This document shows positions 34,572 through 44,781 of a stretch of 64,000 nucleotides of DNA, in pieces. A program made the position numbers and the translations under genes. The first letter of the stretch is position 1. Every line of letters begins with the position of its first letter. The notes beneath the pieces were generated by a model that searched no databases, was not told where the DNA came from, and worked only from the letters and a program-made list of their open reading frames with translations. The stretch covers positions 216,277 through 280,276 of the forward strand of contig NZ_CAKKLP010000006.1 of NCBI RefSeq assembly GCF_918698085.1, written 5' to 3'. Source of the DNA: Chryseobacterium sp. Bi04. Lineage in GTDB: Bacteria; Bacteroidota; Bacteroidia; Flavobacteriales; Weeksellaceae.

Positions 34572-34820
34572 TTACTCTACGTTGATTACTTTTTCAATTT
34601 CCGGGGCATGCTGTTTAATGGTATTTTCAACACCTAATTTAAGAGTTGAAAAATTCAATGAACATCCGGAACAGTTACCTAAAAGTTTCACAAAAACCTG
34701 GTTATCTTTCACATCAATAAGCTCAATATCACCTCCGTCCTTATTCAAAAACGGCCTGATGCTTTCCAGAGCTTCCATTACTCGTGTTACTGTATCTTCG
34801 TGCGTTATATTTGTTTCCAT
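34572..34820 (-). CDS. NifU C-terminal-like Fe-S scaffold protein
   Basis: This 82-residue single-domain NifU/NfuA-type protein has VMEALESIRPFLNKDGGDIEL at the start and GNCSGCSLNFSTL, with C50 and C53 binding a bridging 4Fe-4S cluster between two subunits. Length matches stand-alone NifU domains. The Mrp gene lies 48 bases upstream on the same strand, giving an Fe-S cluster carrier pair. Confidence 0.93.
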   Translation of the reverse strand: METNITHEDTVTRVMEALESIRPFLNKDGGDIELIDVKDNQVFVKLLGNCSGCSLNFSTLKLGVENTIKQHAPEIEKVINVE

Positions 34821-34868
34821 ATTTTTTCAGTTCAATTCGGTTTTTTCAAATGTAATTGAAAGTTATTA

Positions 34869-35975
34869 TTATTTTGCTTTGGGTGAGCATCCTGCCATTG
34901 TGGTAATCTTTACCGCTTCAGTAGGAGGAATATTCTTATTTCTTTCTACTAAGCTTTCAACCATTTTTCTTGCCGTTTCTGTATAGATTTCTGCAATTTT
35001 AGAGCCCTCCTGAAGCGCTGCAGGTCTTCCTACATCTCCGGCTTCTCTGATACTCTGGATCAAAGGAATTTCTCCCAATACAGGAATTCCAAGATCTTCA
35101 GCAAGATACTGTGCTCCCTGGTTTCCAAAGATATAGTATTTATTCTCAGGAAGTTCATCCGGTGTAAAATACGCCATATTTTCTATTAATCCAAGAACAG
35201 GAATATTAATACTTTCCATCTGGAACATCGCAATACCTTTTCTTACATCTGCCAGTGCAACATGCTGAGGTGTACTCACAATCACCGCTCCTGTAACAGG
35301 AACTTCCTGGATAATTGATAAGTGAATATCACCAGTTCCCGGAGGAAGATCTATTAATAAGAAATCCAACTCTCCCCATGCAGCATCTCTGATCATCTGG
35401 TTCAATGCTTTTGAAGCCATAGGACCTCTCCATACAACAGCCTGATTAGCTCCTGAGAAATATCCTATAGAAAGCATTTTCACCCCATAATTTTCAATAG
35501 GTTTCATCATGCTTTTACCACCTACATCTACAGAAATGGGTTTTGCTCCTTCTGTATCGAACATGGTAGGTACTGATGGTCCGTAAATATCAGCATCCAA
35601 TAACCCAACTTTAAAGCCCATTTTAGCCAATGTCACTGCCATATTTGCAGAAACAGTAGACTTTCCTACTCCTCCTTTTCCGGAAGCAATAGCGATAATA
35701 TTTTGAATCCCGGGAATTTGTTTTCCTTTGATCTGGCTTTGCTGAATTTCACTAGGCTCCGGAGAAACGATTTTAAGTTTTAAATGAACATTTTCTCCAA
35801 ACTCACTGGCAAAAGCCTGCTTCATTGCAGCCTCCAGTTTTTTCTTTTCATGCATTGCAGGCGAATGAGCGGTCATGTCAATATAAACATCTTCACCCAT
35901 AATCTGAAAATTATTCACTAAATCGTCTACTTCTATTTCTTTAAGGAAATTTTGAACCTTTTCTTTCGTCAACAT
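34869..35975 (-). CDS. mrp: Mrp/NBP35-family Fe-S carrier ATPase
   Basis: This 368-residue protein has an N-terminal MIP18-like (DUF59) region (about 1-75), then a deviant Walker A P-loop IASGKGGVGKSTVSANMA (from residue 97). DADIYGPSVPTMF, VVWRGPMASKALNQMIRD and DFLLIDLPPGTGDIHLS are standard for ApbC/Mrp. It carries Fe-S clusters to target enzymes. It is upstream of, and probably co-transcribed with, the NifU-like gene. Confidence 0.95.
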   Translation of the reverse strand: MLTKEKVQNFLKEIEVDDLVNNFQIMGEDVYIDMTAHSPAMHEKKKLEAAMKQAFASEFGENVHLKLKIVSPEPSEIQQSQIKGKQIPGIQNIIAIASGKGGVGKSTVSANMAVTLAKMGFKVGLLDADIYGPSVPTMFDTEGAKPISVDVGGKSMMKPIENYGVKMLSIGYFSGANQAVVWRGPMASKALNQMIRDAAWGELDFLLIDLPPGTGDIHLSIIQEVPVTGAVIVSTPQHVALADVRKGIAMFQMESINIPVLGLIENMAYFTPDELPENKYYIFGNQGAQYLAEDLGIPVLGEIPLIQSIREAGDVGRPAALQEGSKIAEIYTETARKMVESLVERNKNIPPTEAVKITTMAGCSPKAK

Positions 35976-36122
35976 ATAAATATAAATTGTTTACAAATTT
36001 ACGGATTTTTTCGGTAATTTAGAATCAATAAAATCTATAATATCAGGTGATAAATCAGATGATTAAAAATTTGTTTGTCCTTTTTTTTATTCTGACTTTT
36101 TATCCTTCACACAAAATAATGT

Positions 36123-36578
36123 ATGAGAAATACTGCTTACCCATCCAAATATGCTTCTCACAAAGGAATTTTCAACGTTGGAAAGACCAGGTTCAAATGG
36201 TATGACCTTGCCGGAAACCTTTCAGAAATTTCTTCTCAAGACATCCGTAAGGCCCAGCTCGCGATAGAAAATGCCGAAGAAAATTTTCAGGAAATAGATG
36301 ACCTTGGCTTTGTCATCATGCACCGGTGTGGTGAAAACTACCTTCTTTTGGTCTGCACATGGCGAAGTGAAAATGAATTATGGGAAAGTGTATACCATGA
36401 CGGCTCAGGAACATTTGAAATCTGGAACAGAAATAAAACCCATCTCCCCACTTACTGTGTCTGGGAAATGGGAATTGTATATTATGAATCCCGGGCATGG
36501 AAAAAATACCTGGGTTCCTCAAGGGAAGAAGCCTGTAAAGAAGAATATCTTCAAGATTTCTTTGAGGGAGAAGTATAG
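36123..36578 (+). CDS. Hypothetical cytosolic protein
   Basis: This 151-residue protein has no signal peptide or membrane segment. It is rich in Trp, Tyr and Glu, with YLLLVCTWRSENELWESVY and a C-terminal WEMGIVYYESRAWKKYL. I do not recognise a family; its style recalls small conserved proteins of unknown function seen in flavobacteria. It stands alone, divergent from mrp, with a palindromic repeat downstream. Confidence 0.7.
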   Translation: MRNTAYPSKYASHKGIFNVGKTRFKWYDLAGNLSEISSQDIRKAQLAIENAEENFQEIDDLGFVIMHRCGENYLLLVCTWRSENELWESVYHDGSGTFEIWNRNKTHLPTYCVWEMGIVYYESRAWKKYLGSSREEACKEEYLQDFFEGEV

Positions 36579-36626
36579 ATATTATTCCGGATTTTTTTTG
36601 AAAGCTATTTTTGCTAACCTTATGCT

Positions 36627-36659
36627 AAACCTTATAGGTTTTGGAAACCTATAAGGTTT
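36627..36659. repeat. Perfect 15-bp inverted repeat
   Basis: AAACCTTATAGGTTT (36627-36641), TGG, AAACCTATAAGGTTT (36645-36659). This AAACCTTATAGG-type palindrome is a familiar intergenic unit in Chryseobacterium and relatives. It lies between convergent genes and may also act as a terminator. Confidence 0.75.
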
Positions 36660-36731
36660 GAATTTAAAAGAATATCCAATAATTTTCAGCCATCAAGTCC
36701 AATAACAACTGACTTTTTCAAGCTTTCTTTC

Positions 36732-39074
36732 CTAATTTGCTCTGTTCTTTTCATCAAAATTTACATTACGGCTGGCTCCTTTTACCTTTTTATTTCCAAA
36801 AGTATAGGTAGCCGATACTGTCAGTCTTCTGGCATCATAATAATTATTGTAAGAATGGGTTCCTGTTGTATAATAAATTTTGCCAACACTTTTTCCCTGC
36901 TTAAAAATATCGGAAACCATTACATTCACCTGAAGGTTCCTTTCCATAAAGCTCAACTTAAGCCCTGACGTAAAATTTCCGGCAAAATCCATATATACAT
37001 TCCCTGAATTTGAAGGTAACCGGAACCAATAATTGAGAATCAGCTGAATGGTTTTGTTCCTATTAAGTGATAGAGTATTCTGAACATCGAAATCATAGCT
37101 GTTTCCTTTTCTGGAAACGGCATCGGTTGCAAAAACATCCGTATTCATATAAGAATAATTAGCTGAATAATTAGCTTCCCATCTTTTGAAAAAAGTATCT
37201 GAATAGTTGAGTGAAATTCCCATACTGTTTTGATTGTAGTAGTTTTCAAAAGTACTGATCCTGTTTTCATTTTTCAGGTTGGCCAGCTGACCAAACGCGT
37301 CCAAAGTTCTCTGAAAATAAGCAGATGCTGAGAGTTTTCCCTTGTAGACATAGGAAAATTCAAAATTATGATTGATAGAAGGCTTCAGAAATGGATTTCC
37401 GGTAAAGTAAGAATTGATATTGATGTACCAGCGGTATGGATTGATCGCCCGGAATCCGGGCCTGTTGATCCTTTTGGAATAATTAAGATTGAAGGTATGG
37501 TTTTCATTATTTTTATAGGTAACATAAGCCGTTGGAAAGAATTTTCCATAAGAATTCTCTGTCTGCTGTCCTGAGGTTAAAGAATTTCCGTTAACAACAG
37601 AGTATTCATAGCGGAGACCTGCTTTTGCAGACCATTTTTCATTGAATGATTTTTCAAGGCTGATATAGGCAGCATAGTTTTTCTCATTATATTCAAACTG
37701 ATTGCTTTTTAATGGATCTGTCACATAATTTCCATTGATGAGATTCTGATAGGATATATTGGAATTATTATCAAAATTAGTGAACTTCACGCCTGTTTCG
37801 GTTTTTGCAAACTGATAGGGTAAAGTAAGATCAGCCTGCCCGGAATAGATTTTATAATTTACCGTTGAAGGAGATTTTACCACAAAACGGTCTCCCAGAC
37901 TCTCCGTTGTTGTAAAATCAATGGTCGTTTCAGGAACATTGGAGAAATAATTTCCTGTAATACTTAGCTTATGATCCTGTTTCCCGAACTTCAGATCATA
38001 ATAGGCACTGGCTGTATGCTGCTTACCTGTCGCTCTGTGTTCTGCATAGGTAAGCAGTGTATTCGTATAGTTGTCATTCTGAAAATAGTTCGACGTATTG
38101 GTGATATTCATATTGGAGTGGCCGAATCCATAATCATAGATAAAGCCTACATTTGATTTATTGCTCAACTGATAATCAACGCTTACGTTAGCGCCCAGCC
38201 CGTGACCAAAATCTTTTCTGTTATCATTACTTTTAAGACCATCGGCCCCTTCTATCCAGTAATTTTCGTATGAATGTTTGTCATATTTATTCTGTCTTAA
38301 TTTCAATGAAGAACGTAACTTCTCGTTCTGATAATTGACCGTTACACTATTGGAAGTCCCTGTATAAGTTTGCTGCTGAAGACTTGTTGTAAGGCTCCCA
38401 CTCCATCCCAGATTCTGATTCTTCTTTAACACAATATTGATCAGTCCGCTGTTTCCCTGTGCTTCATATTTTGCAGGAGGCGACGTAATAACTTCTATTT
38501 TTTCGATATTTTCAGATCGAAGGCTTTTCAGATAGGTCACAAGCTCAGTAGGTGAAAAGTTCAGTATCCTGTCGTTCACCATTACTGACACTCCACTTTT
38601 TCCAACAATGGAAACTCCTGTATTATCATCTATTTTAACCAATGGTGTGGTTGCAAGGGCATCTGCCCCATCCATTCCCTGTGAGGCAAAGGAATTGGCA
38701 ACATTGAAAACCAGTCGGTCAGCCTTTCTCTCAATCAGTTTTTTTCTGGCGGTAAGACTAATCCCTTCAATCTGTTTTTCTTTCTTTTTTTCAATAAAAA
38801 AATCCTGTTTCAGGTCTCCATTTACCGTAATATCCTTATTGAATACTTCCACACCCTCTTGTATAAGCTGTATGTGGTAATTTCCTTTCTCCAAAAGCTT
38901 CAGTGAATAATTTCCTTTTTCATCCGAAATAACAGTCTGTTTCTTCTCACCTTTGGCAGCTACCACTTCAACGTAGGAAACGTCATTTCCGGTTTGTGTG
39001 ATCTTTCCCGTTATACTTTGTGAAAAAGCAATTGCCGGAAGCAGGAGTATTCCTGACAGAAATATTTTCTTCAT
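36732..39074 (-). CDS. Outer-membrane beta-barrel protein with CarboxypepD_reg-like domain
   Basis: This 780-residue outer-membrane protein has a signal peptide (FLSGILLLPAIAFSQ), then a CarboxypepD_reg-like beta domain (residues 20-105, SITGKITQTGNDV... GNYHIQLI). A TonB-receptor plug-like region follows (about 115-215, IEKIEVITSPPAKYEAQGNS), and a C-terminal beta-barrel of the outer-membrane beta-barrel family (PF14905 type). It lacks a clear TonB box. The substrate is not known; it is divergent from the GH92 gene by 95 bases, so a glycan link is possible but unproven. Confidence 0.85.
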   Translation of the reverse strand: MKKIFLSGILLLPAIAFSQSITGKITQTGNDVSYVEVVAAKGEKKQTVISDEKGNYSLKLLEKGNYHIQLIQEGVEVFNKDITVNGDLKQDFFIEKKKEKQIEGISLTARKKLIERKADRLVFNVANSFASQGMDGADALATTPLVKIDDNTGVSIVGKSGVSVMVNDRILNFSPTELVTYLKSLRSENIEKIEVITSPPAKYEAQGNSGLINIVLKKNQNLGWSGSLTTSLQQQTYTGTSNSVTVNYQNEKLRSSLKLRQNKYDKHSYENYWIEGADGLKSNDNRKDFGHGLGANVSVDYQLSNKSNVGFIYDYGFGHSNMNITNTSNYFQNDNYTNTLLTYAEHRATGKQHTASAYYDLKFGKQDHKLSITGNYFSNVPETTIDFTTTESLGDRFVVKSPSTVNYKIYSGQADLTLPYQFAKTETGVKFTNFDNNSNISYQNLINGNYVTDPLKSNQFEYNEKNYAAYISLEKSFNEKWSAKAGLRYEYSVVNGNSLTSGQQTENSYGKFFPTAYVTYKNNENHTFNLNYSKRINRPGFRAINPYRWYININSYFTGNPFLKPSINHNFEFSYVYKGKLSASAYFQRTLDAFGQLANLKNENRISTFENYYNQNSMGISLNYSDTFFKRWEANYSANYSYMNTDVFATDAVSRKGNSYDFDVQNTLSLNRNKTIQLILNYWFRLPSNSGNVYMDFAGNFTSGLKLSFMERNLQVNVMVSDIFKQGKSVGKIYYTTGTHSYNNYYDARRLTVSATYTFGNKKVKGASRNVNFDEKNRAN

Positions 39075-39169
39075 GAATTATTATCGTTTTTTATAGGACA
39101 AGCTATACCCTTCTTTTATTACATCTGTTTTACCGTTTTTCAATATATTCGCTATTATAAAATTAGAAT

Positions 39170-41971
39170 ATGAAAAAAAGGCTCATCACGTTTTCTTTAT
39201 TTATGACCCAGCTTATTTCCGCTCAGAACTATTCACAGTATGTCAATCCGTTTATAGGAACAGGAGGTCATGGTCATACATTTCCCGGGGCTATAGTTCC
39301 TTTCGGGATGGTACAGCTTTCTCCGGATACCAGAATAGACGGAAGCTGGGACGGATGCAGCGGATATCATTATTCGGATTCGGTGATCTATGGTTTTTCC
39401 CATACTCACCTGAATGGAACCGGGGTTTCTGATTACGGAGATATTATGCTCATGCCTACGATGGGCAATCCGAGTCTGAATAGTAAAGACTATTCTTCAA
39501 AATTTTCACATAAGAACGAAAAAGCTACTGCCGGATTCTATACTGTAAAATTAGATAAGAACAACATCAACGTCCGCCTTACCACGACCAAAAGAGTTGG
39601 TTACCATGAGTATACTTTCAATAATGCCGGAAATGCTAATATTATTCTGGACCTCAACCATAGAGACAAGTTACTGGAAGGTGAAGTAAAAATCATTGAC
39701 AATAAAACCATTGAAGTTTTCAGGAGAAGTGAAGCCTGGGCAACCAATCAGTATATCTACTCCAGAATTGAATTTTCTAAGCCTGTGAAAATCTCTAAGA
39801 AGGAAGTTAACGGAAAACAGGAAGCCAACCTGTATACCGGAACAAAACTGGCGTTGGCCTTTTCTGCTGATGTTAAAAAAGGAGAAAAAATCAATATAAA
39901 AGTTTCCATTTCTCCTACAGGCTATGAAGGGGCAGAAAAAAACATGCTGGCAGAAGGACAGACGAATGATTTTGAAACAGTAAAAAAACAGGCTGAAACG
40001 GATTGGGACAAAGAGCTTTCAAAAATAGAGGTAAAGTCTGATGATAAAAACAAACTTTCTGTTTTTTATACGGCATTGTACCATGTTTTCACACAGCCTA
40101 ATATCAATATGGATGCTGATGGAAAATACAGAGGCCGTGACAATAAATTGTACACAGCCAAAGACTTCGATTACTACACTGTATTTTCGCTTTGGGATAC
40201 CTTCAGGGGAGCACATCCTCTGATGACTTTAATCGACAGAAAGAGAACTGCCGATTTCGTCAATACCTTCGTCAAACAATCTGAACAGGGAGGAAAACTT
40301 CCTGTATGGGAACTGTCTTCCAATGAAACGGAATGCATGATCGGTTATCATGCTGTTTCTGTAATTGCCGATGCTATGGCTAAAGGAATCCAGGGGTTTG
40401 ATTACGAAAAAGCTTTTCTGGCGTCTAAAAATTCTGCGATGCTGGATATTTTTGGGTTGAATGCCTACAAGCATAATAATTACATCAGCATCGATGATGA
40501 GTCTGAGAGTGTTTCCAAAACGGTAGAATATGCCTATGATGACTGGTGTATTGCCCAAATGGCTAAAATTTTGGGTAAGAAAGAAGATTATCAGTATTTC
40601 ATGAAACGTTCTCAAAACTGGAAAAACCTCTATAATCCTACGAACGGATTTATGCAACCCAGAAAGAATGGAAAATGGTATGAACCTTTCGATCCGAGAG
40701 AGGTAAACAATAATTATACGGAAGGAAATTCATGGCATTATTCGTATTCCGTGCAACAGGATATTCCGGGTCTTATTGCAGCTCATGGCGGAAAGGAGAA
40801 ATTTGAAAAGTTCATTGATGCCATCTTCACCGCTCCGGATAAAACAACAGGCAGAGAGCAGGTAGACATTACAGGGTTAATGGGCCAGTATGCGCAGGGA
40901 AATGAACCGAGTCATCATATTGCTTATCTCTACAATTTTGTAGATAAACCTGAAAAAACAGATGCTAAAATTAAATACATCCTTGATAATTTCTATAAAA
41001 ATACACCGGACGGACTTATTGGAAACGAAGACTGCGGTCAGATGAGTGCCTGGTATGTGCTAAGCTCAATGGGAATTTACGCTGTAACCCCGGGATTACC
41101 CGAATGGGAAACCACTACTCCTTATTTTGATGAGGTTACCATTCATCTTGAAGACGGAACTACGAAAACCATTACTAAAAATACAGGTAAGGCAGCACTT
41201 AAAAAACTGGGATTTGAGAATGTAAAATCATTTAAAGATTTCAAATATGATCAGATTACAGCTTCCCCGATCATTTCAGCTGACCGTATTTTTGACTTTT
41301 CCACAAAGGTTGAGATTACTCCATTACACCCCGGTGATAAAGTGTATTATATGACTATGGATGAAAGTGAAGCCAATAAAAGAAAAACATTCATTCCTTA
41401 TAAAGGACCTTTCTCTATCACGAAAACGACTCAGGTTATCGCTTATGCCGAGAAAAATGGTGAGAAAAGCTCTGCGACAGTAGCCAATTTTAACAGAAGA
41501 CCGAATTATTGGGATATCAACATCCTTTCAAAAGCTACTCCTCAGTATACAGCTAATGGAAAACTGGCATTAATTGATGGAATAAGAGGGGATATCAACT
41601 GGCGAAAAGGGGAATGGCATGGATATCAGGGGCAGAATTTTGAAGCAATTATTGATTTCCAATCTCCTCAGCAGATCACAAAGCTATCTTCTACCTATCT
41701 TCAGGACAGTAAAGCCTGGATCCTGATGCCCAAAAAAGTAGAATATTATGTCTCCATGAACGGTAAAGACTTTATTCTTTTGAAAACAATAGATAATATG
41801 ATCGATCCTAAAGATGAAAAAGTTCAGATACAAGACTTTACAACGGAAATACTTCCTACCGAAGCCAGATATCTCAAAGTAAAAGCTTATTATTCCGGAA
41901 AACTTCCGGAATGGCATCAGGGAGCCGGAGGTGAGGCTTATATTTTTATTGATGAAATTTCCGCAAAATAA
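39170..41971 (+). CDS. GH92 family alpha-1,2-mannosidase-like glycosidase
   Basis: This 933-residue exported enzyme has a signal peptide (ITFSLFMTQLISAQ). The family's opening segment is VNPFIGTGGHGHTFPGA, then FSHTHLNGTGVSDYGDIML. The catalytic (alpha/alpha)6 barrel region has FSLWDTFRGAHPLMTL, GNEPSHHIAYLYN and GNEDCGQMSAWYVLSSMGIY. The last about 150 residues form an F5/8-type beta-sandwich (LIDGIRGDINWRKGEWHGYQ). Calcium-dependent GH92 enzymes remove mannose from N-glycans. Length is longer than the minimal family (about 750) because of the C-terminal sandwich domain. A small TIMP-like protein follows 13 bases later. Confidence 0.93.
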   Translation: MKKRLITFSLFMTQLISAQNYSQYVNPFIGTGGHGHTFPGAIVPFGMVQLSPDTRIDGSWDGCSGYHYSDSVIYGFSHTHLNGTGVSDYGDIMLMPTMGNPSLNSKDYSSKFSHKNEKATAGFYTVKLDKNNINVRLTTTKRVGYHEYTFNNAGNANIILDLNHRDKLLEGEVKIIDNKTIEVFRRSEAWATNQYIYSRIEFSKPVKISKKEVNGKQEANLYTGTKLALAFSADVKKGEKINIKVSISPTGYEGAEKNMLAEGQTNDFETVKKQAETDWDKELSKIEVKSDDKNKLSVFYTALYHVFTQPNINMDADGKYRGRDNKLYTAKDFDYYTVFSLWDTFRGAHPLMTLIDRKRTADFVNTFVKQSEQGGKLPVWELSSNETECMIGYHAVSVIADAMAKGIQGFDYEKAFLASKNSAMLDIFGLNAYKHNNYISIDDESESVSKTVEYAYDDWCIAQMAKILGKKEDYQYFMKRSQNWKNLYNPTNGFMQPRKNGKWYEPFDPREVNNNYTEGNSWHYSYSVQQDIPGLIAAHGGKEKFEKFIDAIFTAPDKTTGREQVDITGLMGQYAQGNEPSHHIAYLYNFVDKPEKTDAKIKYILDNFYKNTPDGLIGNEDCGQMSAWYVLSSMGIYAVTPGLPEWETTTPYFDEVTIHLEDGTTKTITKNTGKAALKKLGFENVKSFKDFKYDQITASPIISADRIFDFSTKVEITPLHPGDKVYYMTMDESEANKRKTFIPYKGPFSITKTTQVIAYAEKNGEKSSATVANFNRRPNYWDINILSKATPQYTANGKLALIDGIRGDINWRKGEWHGYQGQNFEAIIDFQSPQQITKLSSTYLQDSKAWILMPKKVEYYVSMNGKDFILLKTIDNMIDPKDEKVQIQDFTTEILPTEARYLKVKAYYSGKLPEWHQGAGGEAYIFIDEISAK

Positions 41972-41984
41972 AACTATACTATCA

Positions 41985-42752
41985 ATGAAAAAACTATCGT
42001 TATTTATTTTTTTACTTTTAAGTATTGCAAAAGTATCTGCCTGCAGCTGTATGGGCATGTCCCTTTCTCAAAACTATCAGGATGCTGATGTAATAGGTGT
42101 TATCAAAATAGTAAAAGTATATGGTCAAAGTAAAGAATACAGAATGTATAAAGCTGATATTCAGTTCGAAAAAGTTTTTAAGGGAAAAGCATTCAAAACA
42201 ATCAGGGTAAGCGGGGTGATTGGAAAATCATCATCTGCAGCATGTGAAATGAATCTTAAACCTAAAGAAAGATACCTGATCTTTTTAGATAAATCCGGTA
42301 ATGATCATTTCGTCACATTTTGTACTCCAAAGTCTAAACTACAAAATATAGCAACAGAAAATGAGCATTCAAGGTTTGAACATTTGGGTAAAAAGATTTC
42401 TTATTTAGAAGAAAATAAATCAGGTTTTCAAGATCTGCAGTTTGCTACCTGCTACGAGAAAACTCCAACCGGTAATAAATCTGATTTATCTAAGATCAGC
42501 GATTTCAGCCCAAAGCAGCAATTTGCAGTTTATAAAGTAAAAGTGAATAATTTATCCGAAATTCAGGAAGTTACACCTATTGCAGGTTTTGGCAGTAAAG
42601 AGGAAACTATCAAAAATATTCTGAAAACGAAATTTAAAGTTGACGTATCAAGGACTTCATCAGAAGCTGAACAAAAAGAATTTCTACTGTTTTTCTGTTA
42701 CGATAAGGAAAGTATTGAAGACCCTGACAGTGAAGTAGTGTACAGTGATTAG
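41985..42752 (+). CDS. Exported NTR/TIMP-like protein
   Basis: The frame is open from 41931, but the Met at 41985 gives a clean signal peptide (LSLFIFLLLSIAKVSA) with cleavage before CSC, 255 residues in all. The mature start CSCMGMSLSQNYQDADVIGV and VSGVIGKSSSAACEM fit the netrin-like (NTR/TIMP) fold, where the N-terminal Cys forms a disulfide. The second half resembles a TonB-like C-terminal domain in part (QFAVYKVKVNNLSEIQEV). The role is unknown. It is 13 bases behind GH92 and likely co-transcribed. Confidence 0.7.
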   Translation: MKKLSLFIFLLLSIAKVSACSCMGMSLSQNYQDADVIGVIKIVKVYGQSKEYRMYKADIQFEKVFKGKAFKTIRVSGVIGKSSSAACEMNLKPKERYLIFLDKSGNDHFVTFCTPKSKLQNIATENEHSRFEHLGKKISYLEENKSGFQDLQFATCYEKTPTGNKSDLSKISDFSPKQQFAVYKVKVNNLSEIQEVTPIAGFGSKEETIKNILKTKFKVDVSRTSSEAEQKEFLLFFCYDKESIEDPDSEVVYSD

Positions 42753-42757
42753 AGCTA

Positions 42758-42796
42758 AACAACCCCTCTTAAGAATTTGAAGAGGGGTTGTTTTTT
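42758..42796. terminator. Bidirectional terminator
   Basis: AACAACCCCTCTT (42758-42770) pairs with AAGAGGGGTTGTT (42780-42792), followed by T residues. It serves both the NTR-like gene and the PhyH gene. Confidence 0.85.
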
Positions 42797-42797
42797 A

Positions 42798-43520
42798 TCA
42801 ATTCATTCTTTCAGACCATTGCAGGACTTCCGGAAGTTCCATGTCAGAAAATTCTATGTGTATCACTCTTCTTTTCCTTCCGTTGGTTGTCCTGTTGGAA
42901 CCATGAAGGGTAAGAGGTTTCATAATCATAATCCCCCCTTTTTCCACATTGCCTATTTCTTCAGTTTCTACATTCCAATCAATTGTTTCAGGTCTGTAAA
43001 TTCCTTTGGAATGGGATTTTGGAACCACTTTTAGGGCTCCATTATTTTCATCCGTATCATCCAGATGAATCCTGAGGGTATAGATATTTTCTAAAATATT
43101 CAACGGAGGCTGAACGGCAAACTGATTTTGTTTTGTAGTCCAGGGTCCAAACCCCTGTAATTCCAGTTTTTTATCCACAGAAATAGTGAGATCCTGATGA
43201 TAGGCCACGTACCAGTTGGAGGTTTCAGGTTTGTCAAAATAAATGCTTTTTACCACAAAATATTTTCCGCCAAAGATTTCATTAACTACTCTTTTAATAT
43301 TTTCATTAAAGATGAGGTCTTTAATTTCCGGAAGTTCCTTTAAAAACTGTCTTATGGCAAACAGGTCTTCAGATTTTCTGAAGTTCTCTCTTGAGGTGTC
43401 TATGTTGTTGAGAACATTGATTATTTCGCCAACTTCCTCCTCTGAAAAAATAGTGTTTATAACAGTAAAGCCATATTCAAGAATATGGCTTTTATATATT
43501 TCTAAGTTTTTTAAACTCAT
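42798..43520 (-). CDS. Phytanoyl-CoA dioxygenase (PhyH) family protein
   Basis: This 240-residue Fe(II)/2-oxoglutarate oxygenase has the iron ligands H-x-D in VAYHQDLTISVD and a distal His in PLTLHGSNRTTNGRKRR with the Arg that holds 2-oxoglutarate, so the metal site is complete. HLDDTDENNGALKVVPKSHS is typical of the family. The substrate is unknown. It lies 10 bases downstream of the symporter gene on the same strand, so a shared transcript is likely and the substrate may be an imported amino or carboxylic acid. Confidence 0.88.
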   Translation of the reverse strand: MSLKNLEIYKSHILEYGFTVINTIFSEEEVGEIINVLNNIDTSRENFRKSEDLFAIRQFLKELPEIKDLIFNENIKRVVNEIFGGKYFVVKSIYFDKPETSNWYVAYHQDLTISVDKKLELQGFGPWTTKQNQFAVQPPLNILENIYTLRIHLDDTDENNGALKVVPKSHSKGIYRPETIDWNVETEEIGNVEKGGIMIMKPLTLHGSNRTTNGRKRRVIHIEFSDMELPEVLQWSERMN

Positions 43521-43530
43521 TGATAAATCT

Positions 43531-44781
43531 TTAAATTTTATCTAAGGGCTCAGTTAGCTGTCCTTCCCACTTAGAGACTGCAGAAGTAGCCAGCGTATTT
43601 CCTAATACGTTTGTCATACTTCTTCCCATATCACAGAAGTGGTCAATTGGCAGAATTAAAGCAATCCCTTCCGGTGGAATACCAAACATGGAACAGGTGG
43701 CCACAATAATCACCAGTGAAGCTCTTGGAACACCGGCAATTCCCTTTGAAGTAAGCATTAATACTAACAGCATCGTGATTTGCTGTCCCAGTGTCATTTC
43801 GATTCCGTAGATCTGGGCAATGAAGATAGAGGCAAATGTCATATACATCATACTTCCATCCAGGTTGAAAGAATATCCTAAAGGCAGAATAAAAGATACT
43901 ACTCTGCTGTTACATCCGAATTTTTCAAGCTCTTCCACCAATTTTGGGAATACAGCTTCCGAACTTGTGGTAGAAAACGCAATCAATAAAGGCTCTTTAA
44001 TTCTTTTCAACAAATCGAAAAGACGGTTTCCTAAGATCAGATACCCTACCAGTAAAAGAACCAGCCATAGAACTCCTAATGCAAAGAAGAAGTCTCTTAA
44101 GTAAATGGCATAGACTTTAAATATTTCAAATCCATTGGTAGCCACTACCGCTGCAATAGCTCCTAATACTCCAAAAGGAGCAAACCACATGATATATCCC
44201 ACCATTTTAAGGATAGCGTGGGCAATAATATCGAAAAGTTTAACTACAGGCTGAGCATATTCTTCGCCCAGATTGGCCAAAGCCACACCAAACATGATAG
44301 CAAATACTACAATCTGCAATACTTCATTGGTTGCAAAAGCCTCGAATAAACTTTTAGGAATCATATGTTTCACAAAGTCTTCCATAGAAAAACTTTTACT
44401 GCTTTTCAGAAGGTCTTCAGCAGAAGCAACGTCCTGGATAGGCAACTTTGTAACATGCCCCGGTTCCAGCCAGTTTACCAGCATCAGCCCTATAAAAAGG
44501 GAAACCAGAGAAGCAGAAATAAACCAAAGCATGGCTTTTGTTCCTACCCTTCCAATCATTTTGATATCACTCATTTTGGCTATCCCAACAACCAGAGTGG
44601 TAAATACCAGTGGTGCAATGATCATCTGTACCAATCTGATAAAAACAGTTCCCAATAATTTTATATTCTTGGAAAAAGGTTCCGCACTTTCCGGATATTT
44701 TACATGTACTATTCCTCCAATTCCTACTCCCAGGATAAGTGCAATGATAATTGCTATAAAAAGTTTATTCTGTCCTTTCAT
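43531..44781 (-). CDS. Dicarboxylate/amino acid:cation symporter (DAACS family)
   Basis: This 416-residue membrane carrier has the GltP/DctA fold. It has IRLVQMIIAPLVFTTLVVGIA early, the hairpin-1 serine-rich motif AFSTTSSEAVFPKLVEEL, and SFNLDGSMMYMTFASIFIAQ (the NMDGT-like motif, here NLDGS). Late segments are TSKGIAGVPRASLVIIVAT and LPIDHFCDMGRSMTNVLGN. It should carry glutamate, aspartate or C4-dicarboxylates with Na+ or H+. Length is normal. It is followed directly by the PhyH gene. Confidence 0.93.
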   Translation of the reverse strand: MKGQNKLFIAIIIALILGVGIGGIVHVKYPESAEPFSKNIKLLGTVFIRLVQMIIAPLVFTTLVVGIAKMSDIKMIGRVGTKAMLWFISASLVSLFIGLMLVNWLEPGHVTKLPIQDVASAEDLLKSSKSFSMEDFVKHMIPKSLFEAFATNEVLQIVVFAIMFGVALANLGEEYAQPVVKLFDIIAHAILKMVGYIMWFAPFGVLGAIAAVVATNGFEIFKVYAIYLRDFFFALGVLWLVLLLVGYLILGNRLFDLLKRIKEPLLIAFSTTSSEAVFPKLVEELEKFGCNSRVVSFILPLGYSFNLDGSMMYMTFASIFIAQIYGIEMTLGQQITMLLVLMLTSKGIAGVPRASLVIIVATCSMFGIPPEGIALILPIDHFCDMGRSMTNVLGNTLATSAVSKWEGQLTEPLDKI